Of a DNA stretch of 9,830 nt, positions 6,376-9,830 are shown piece by piece. Where the stretch lies: positions 1-9,830 of the forward strand of contig JAAZOZ010000020.1 in the NCBI GenBank assembly GCA_012797505.1. Reading direction: 5' to 3'. Each line of letters opens with the position of its first letter. The stretch's first letter is position 1. Below the pieces are notes generated by a model. It was not told the DNA's origin. It saw only the letters and a list, made by a program, of their open reading frames with translations, and did not search any database. The translations under genes and the position numbers were made by a program. This stretch comes from Smithella sp. GTDB lineage: Bacteria; Desulfobacterota; Syntrophia; Syntrophales; Smithellaceae.

Positions 6376-9300
6376 ATGAAAGCTTCTATGAGAACGAACA
6401 AAACAGCATTGCAGACGTGGGTGATGATGGTGGGTCTGATCGCGCTGCTGATCGTTGTGCCCGCCATGCTTTGGGCGGCCGATCCTTCCGCGCCCTGCGA
6501 TAACGGGCCGAAGACGGAAATCTTCATTCAGACCGGGCATGCCGGTTCGGTGAATACGGTGGAATGGTCGCCCGACGGAAGGTTTATTCTTTCGGGAAGC
6601 AGCGACGGCGGCATCAAACTGTGGGACGCCCCAAGCGGCAGGCTGATTCGAACATTTGTGGAGGGCGAAGACGTCCGCTACGTTCAATTTCTGCCCGGCG
6701 GCAAGACCTTCTTTTCCGTGAATGAGAAAGGCGGCGTCGGGGTATGGAACATTGCCGGCGGCCGGCAAGTCCGGGGATTTTCCTTAAGCCGGGAAAAAGA
6801 GCCGGCGCTCATCGATCCGGTTTCCTTTGACGGCTCCGTTGTAAGGGCCATCGTTTCCTCCAGACTTTACGCGGCGCAGCTTTCGGAGGGAAAAGCGTTG
6901 CCCCCGGAGCAACTGCCTGAAGGCGCGCCCGTCAAAAAATATTTTTCCGGATACGATTTCGGACACAAAAATCTGGTGACCGCGGACGGTAAAAGGATGC
7001 TTTCCGCCGTTCCCGAGGATCCGTCGGATATCCGGTTCAAAAAACTGATCCTGTGGGAGCTTTCCACGGGGAAAATTCTTTTTTCGCTGGACGGCCACAG
7101 CGACAGGATCGATGCCGTGGCCCTGTCACTGGACGAGTCCTATGCCGCGTCGGGCGGGCGGGACAAAACCGTCCGCGTTTGGGATTTAAAGACGGGGAAG
7201 GCCGTTGCCGTGTTGACCGGCCATCAGAAAGAAATCGAAGCGCTCGCCTTTTCACCCGACCGGAAATATGCGCTATCCGGCAGCCGCGACCATGCCATGA
7301 AGCTGTGGGACATCGAAGCGGGGAAGGAAGTTCGGTCCTTTGCCCATCCCGCAAGAGTCACTCTTGTCCGTTTCTCGCCGGATAGCCGCTTTGCCGTCTC
7401 CGGAGACGCGGAAGGCGTCATACGCATTTGGGACGCCCGGACCGGGGAAGAGACCATGGCGCTCAAAACCCATGCCGACAGCGGCTATGTGCTGGTGATG
7501 TCGGCCGACGGCCGGCATGTTCTCAGCGGAACGCCGGACGGGAAAATACGCCTGTGGGATAAAACCACCGGAAAACTGCTGGAAAGCATTCCTGCCCATC
7601 AGGAAAAGATTACCGCCGTTCATTTCACCCCGGACGGCAAGCGCGCCCTGTCGGCCAGCGAGGACAAAACCCTGAAACTGTGGGATCTGGCAACCGGCGC
7701 AATGCAAAAGACGTTTGTCGGCCACAAAGAGAAAATATCCAGGGCCGCCGTCTCGCCGGACGGTCAAAATATTCTCAGTCTGGCGGGAACCGCCGATGTC
7801 CGGCTCTGGAATCTGACATCCGGCGCTGAGCGGAAAGCTTTTTCGTTTCCCGGACGCGTTCTTTCCATCGGATTTGCCGACGACGGCAGGCATTTGTTGA
7901 TTGCCTACGAAGATAAAGTTCTAGACCACCGGATGATCAAAGTCCTGACGCCGGAGGGGCGTGAAGTCAGGAAATACATGAGCGCCGGATTTCATTTTTC
8001 CGAAGACGGGAAATATTTTCTGGCCAATGAATACTGGGAGCTGACCGACGGGGGGCGGCGGGCGTTTAGCCCCTCGACCGGACCAAAGAAACAAAAACTC
8101 TATCTGGACATCGCCAAAAAAAGCTCGCTCGTGGACATTGCCGGCGGCGGCATTCTGGGCCGCTTCGGGCAGAGCGGCGCTTTTCTTTCCCTTTCCGCCT
8201 GCGCGGAAGAAGGCATTGTTCTGACCAAAAGCCGCTACGACCGGAACATCGTTTTGTGGGATATTCGGACCGGACTTGAGATTCGGCGCTTTGCCGCCGG
8301 ACACGGACTGCTGACCTATGACGGAAGAAAAATTGTCGCGCCGTCCGGCAATACCCTGCAGGCCTTTGACCGGGCGAGCGGCGCGCCGCTCGCGCCTTTT
8401 ACCGGCAGGGCATCGATGGAGATCAGTGCGCTGGCGTTGTCGCCGGACGGAAGCGTCGCCGTAACGGGAGATGTGGCAGGGGAGGTTCAGCTCTGGGACA
8501 TCGGCGCCGGCACACTGAAAAAGAGCCTGCCGGCTCAGGAGAAGGAAATGATTCTGGCCACGGCGGTTTCTTTCGATCGTCGTTTTGCGGCTTCGCTTGC
8601 CCGCTCCGGCGTTATTCGAATCTGGAATATGAACGACGGTCGGAAGGTGTCCGAAGTGAAGACGGAGTACAAGCCCATTTACGCCGAAGAGCTTGCCGCC
8701 GGAGACTTCGTCGATTATGGGAGCGGAATTCTGGCCTTCTCCCCCGACGGCCTTCGCCTTGCCTGCGGATCGGGCGTCTGGGAGGCCGCAACCGGAAAAA
8801 ATCTGCTGACCTTTGCCCAACCCAACGTCCCCTATCCCTGGGTGGTTTTTTCGCCTGACGGCCGTTTCCTTCTTTCCCGCAACATGACCTGGGATGCGTC
8901 CTCCGGCCGTCTTGAACAGACGCTGGAATGCGTAAAGAACGCGGCGAAATCTTTTTATTCCGCGGACGGACGTTTCGTTCTTTCCGCCGATCTCGAAGGA
9001 GGCTTTTACGTCATGGACGCAGTGACCGGCCGCTTGATTCGCAAGTTTGCCGATTTTGTGCCGCCCGGGCCGTTTGACGTTTCGCATGACAAAAAAATGA
9101 TGATCGCGGTGGAAAAAGATCAAAACAAACTGACGGTGTGGGATCTGACGTCCGGAAAGAAAAATGCGGCCATGGCGGTTGACCAGAACATCTTGGGCGT
9201 TTTGCTGACGTCCGACAGGCGCAGAGCTATCCTGAAGCACGGCATTGCCATCAGTGAATATGATCTTCCCGCCGGAAAGGAGCTTGTGCAGCTCGTCAGT

Positions 9301-9830
9301 TTCACCGACGGCGGATGGATCGTTATGACGCCCGAAGGGTATTACAATGCCTCATCCAGAGGCGACCGCTACATCAATGTCCGCATCGGAGAGTCGGTTT
9401 ACGGCATTGAAAACTACCGCGAATCTTTTTTTCGCCCCGAAGCGGTGAGAATGGCGCTGTCCGGGGATTCTTTGAAGGATTTCCGCAAACTGACCGATGT
9501 GAAAGAACCGCCCATCGTACGGATCGTCGATACGCCTGCCTCCGTAAGCGCCGATGAGGTTCATGTCCGGCTGAACCTGCATGAACAGGGCGGCGGCATC
9601 GGAGATATCCATCTTTACCTGAACGGGACCGCCGTGGTCTTGGATACCCGTTCGGTTTCTGAGCCGGAAAAGTCGCAGCAGGCCGTTTTCAGGGCCTATC
9701 CCCTGAAGCTTGTCCGCGGGAGGAATATCATCCATGCCACAGCTCTGAACGGCGACAACAACATGAGGAGCAACGAGGCGGAATGGGAAGTGACGGCCTC
9801 CTATGCTGCCGCGGTCGGGCCGTCGCTTGC
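6376..9830 (+). CDS. Large exported WD40-repeat protein, probable caspase-like C-terminus beyond the window (3' partial)
   Basis: The frame is open from the ATG at 6376 to the window end: 1151 codons plus two bases, no stop. Residues 1-35 form a signal peptide or anchor (hydrophobic 16-34, possible cleavage after LWA or LWAA), so the protein works outside the cytoplasm. WD40 blades follow, with terminal WD-like dipeptides at residues 83, 124, 227, 269, 311, 352, 394, 436, 478, 628, 707, 750, 802, 839 and 922. Blades between about 240 and 480 are the most canonical (GH at 240, 282 and 449; SPDG; LWD). Those after 500 are degenerate, and 136-215 is a poorly repeating insert. About 15-17 blades suggest two propellers. 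The segment from 976 (GGWIVMTPEGYYNAS, RYINVRIG, RPEAV) and the beta-sandwich from about 1045 (GGGIGDIHLYLNG, RGRNIIHATALN) match, from memory, what precedes a caspase-like peptidase C14 domain in deltaproteobacterial proteins. Start supported by GGGAG at 6366-6370. Confidence 0.88.
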   Translation, partial: MKASMRTNKTALQTWVMMVGLIALLIVVPAMLWAADPSAPCDNGPKTEIFIQTGHAGSVNTVEWSPDGRFILSGSSDGGIKLWDAPSGRLIRTFVEGEDVRYVQFLPGGKTFFSVNEKGGVGVWNIAGGRQVRGFSLSREKEPALIDPVSFDGSVVRAIVSSRLYAAQLSEGKALPPEQLPEGAPVKKYFSGYDFGHKNLVTADGKRMLSAVPEDPSDIRFKKLILWELSTGKILFSLDGHSDRIDAVALSLDESYAASGGRDKTVRVWDLKTGKAVAVLTGHQKEIEALAFSPDRKYALSGSRDHAMKLWDIEAGKEVRSFAHPARVTLVRFSPDSRFAVSGDAEGVIRIWDARTGEETMALKTHADSGYVLVMSADGRHVLSGTPDGKIRLWDKTTGKLLESIPAHQEKITAVHFTPDGKRALSASEDKTLKLWDLATGAMQKTFVGHKEKISRAAVSPDGQNILSLAGTADVRLWNLTSGAERKAFSFPGRVLSIGFADDGRHLLIAYEDKVLDHRMIKVLTPEGREVRKYMSAGFHFSEDGKYFLANEYWELTDGGRRAFSPSTGPKKQKLYLDIAKKSSLVDIAGGGILGRFGQSGAFLSLSACAEEGIVLTKSRYDRNIVLWDIRTGLEIRRFAAGHGLLTYDGRKIVAPSGNTLQAFDRASGAPLAPFTGRASMEISALALSPDGSVAVTGDVAGEVQLWDIGAGTLKKSLPAQEKEMILATAVSFDRRFAASLARSGVIRIWNMNDGRKVSEVKTEYKPIYAEELAAGDFVDYGSGILAFSPDGLRLACGSGVWEAATGKNLLTFAQPNVPYPWVVFSPDGRFLLSRNMTWDASSGRLEQTLECVKNAAKSFYSADGRFVLSADLEGGFYVMDAVTGRLIRKFADFVPPGPFDVSHDKKMMIAVEKDQNKLTVWDLTSGKKNAAMAVDQNILGVLLTSDRRRAILKHGIAISEYDLPAGKELVQLVSFTDGGWIVMTPEGYYNASSRGDRYINVRIGESVYGIENYRESFFRPEAVRMALSGDSLKDFRKLTDVKEPPIVRIVDTPASVSADEVHVRLNLHEQGGGIGDIHLYLNGTAVVLDTRSVSEPEKSQQAVFRAYPLKLVRGRNIIHATALNGDNNMRSNEAEWEVTASYAAAVGPSL

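Noticed and set aside
6541..9200. Repeated GGC/GAC-rich stretches that could look like DNA repeats
   Set aside because: They are codons for recurring SPDG and WD motifs of the WD40 blades and diverge at the nucleotide level; not an independent repeat array or CRISPR.
7921..9240. A 439-codon reading frame on the minus strand
   Set aside because: It lies wholly inside the WD40 gene, has no recognisable domain, is rich in Gly, Arg and His as expected of an antisense shadow, and the plus-strand frame has clear repeat motifs throughout.

Overview
The window reads as ordinary, densely coded, moderately GC-rich chromosome of a Gram-negative bacterium. The clues are an outer-membrane-type lipoprotein with a LEA14-like domain, an exported WD40 protein of the kind that carries a caspase-like domain, and a membrane-anchored transglutaminase beside an ABC exporter. 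From family memory this mix is most like Desulfobacterota (former Deltaproteobacteria, for example Syntrophales relatives). That placement is inference: no rRNA or marker gene is present. I see no mobile element, tRNA, rRNA or CRISPR array.

The layout is two divergent operons that meet at a 143-bp control region (3956-4098). The leftward operon (3955 down to 66, minus strand) encodes a membrane-anchored transglutaminase-fold protein, an ABC ATPase and a large ABC permease. The first two genes overlap by 8 bp and the last two are 4 bp apart, so they are very likely co-transcribed and translationally coupled. The ATPase and permease form an exporter of unknown substrate.

The rightward operon (4099 to beyond the window end) encodes a LEA14-like lipoprotein, a proline-iminopeptidase-like alpha/beta hydrolase, an exported PrcB-like small protein, a four-helix membrane protein, and a very large exported WD40-repeat protein that is still open at base 9830. 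Junctions are a 4-bp overlap, a 23-bp gap, a 1-bp overlap and a 15-bp gap, so one transcript is likely. After its propellers the WD40 protein enters a linker and beta-sandwich that, in families I know, precede a C-terminal caspase-like (peptidase C14) domain. That domain would lie just outside the window.

The most striking non-coding features are in the control region. Each operon has a near-consensus sigma-70 promoter with a 17-bp spacer (TTGACC/TATACT leftward, TTGACA/TATAGT rightward). Between the two -35 boxes lies a perfect 9-bp direct repeat with an 11-bp period, placed almost symmetrically to both promoters, which looks like a shared regulator site. The rightward -10 box ends only 6 bases before the ATG of the lipoprotein gene and there is no Shine-Dalgarno sequence, so that mRNA is predicted to be leaderless.
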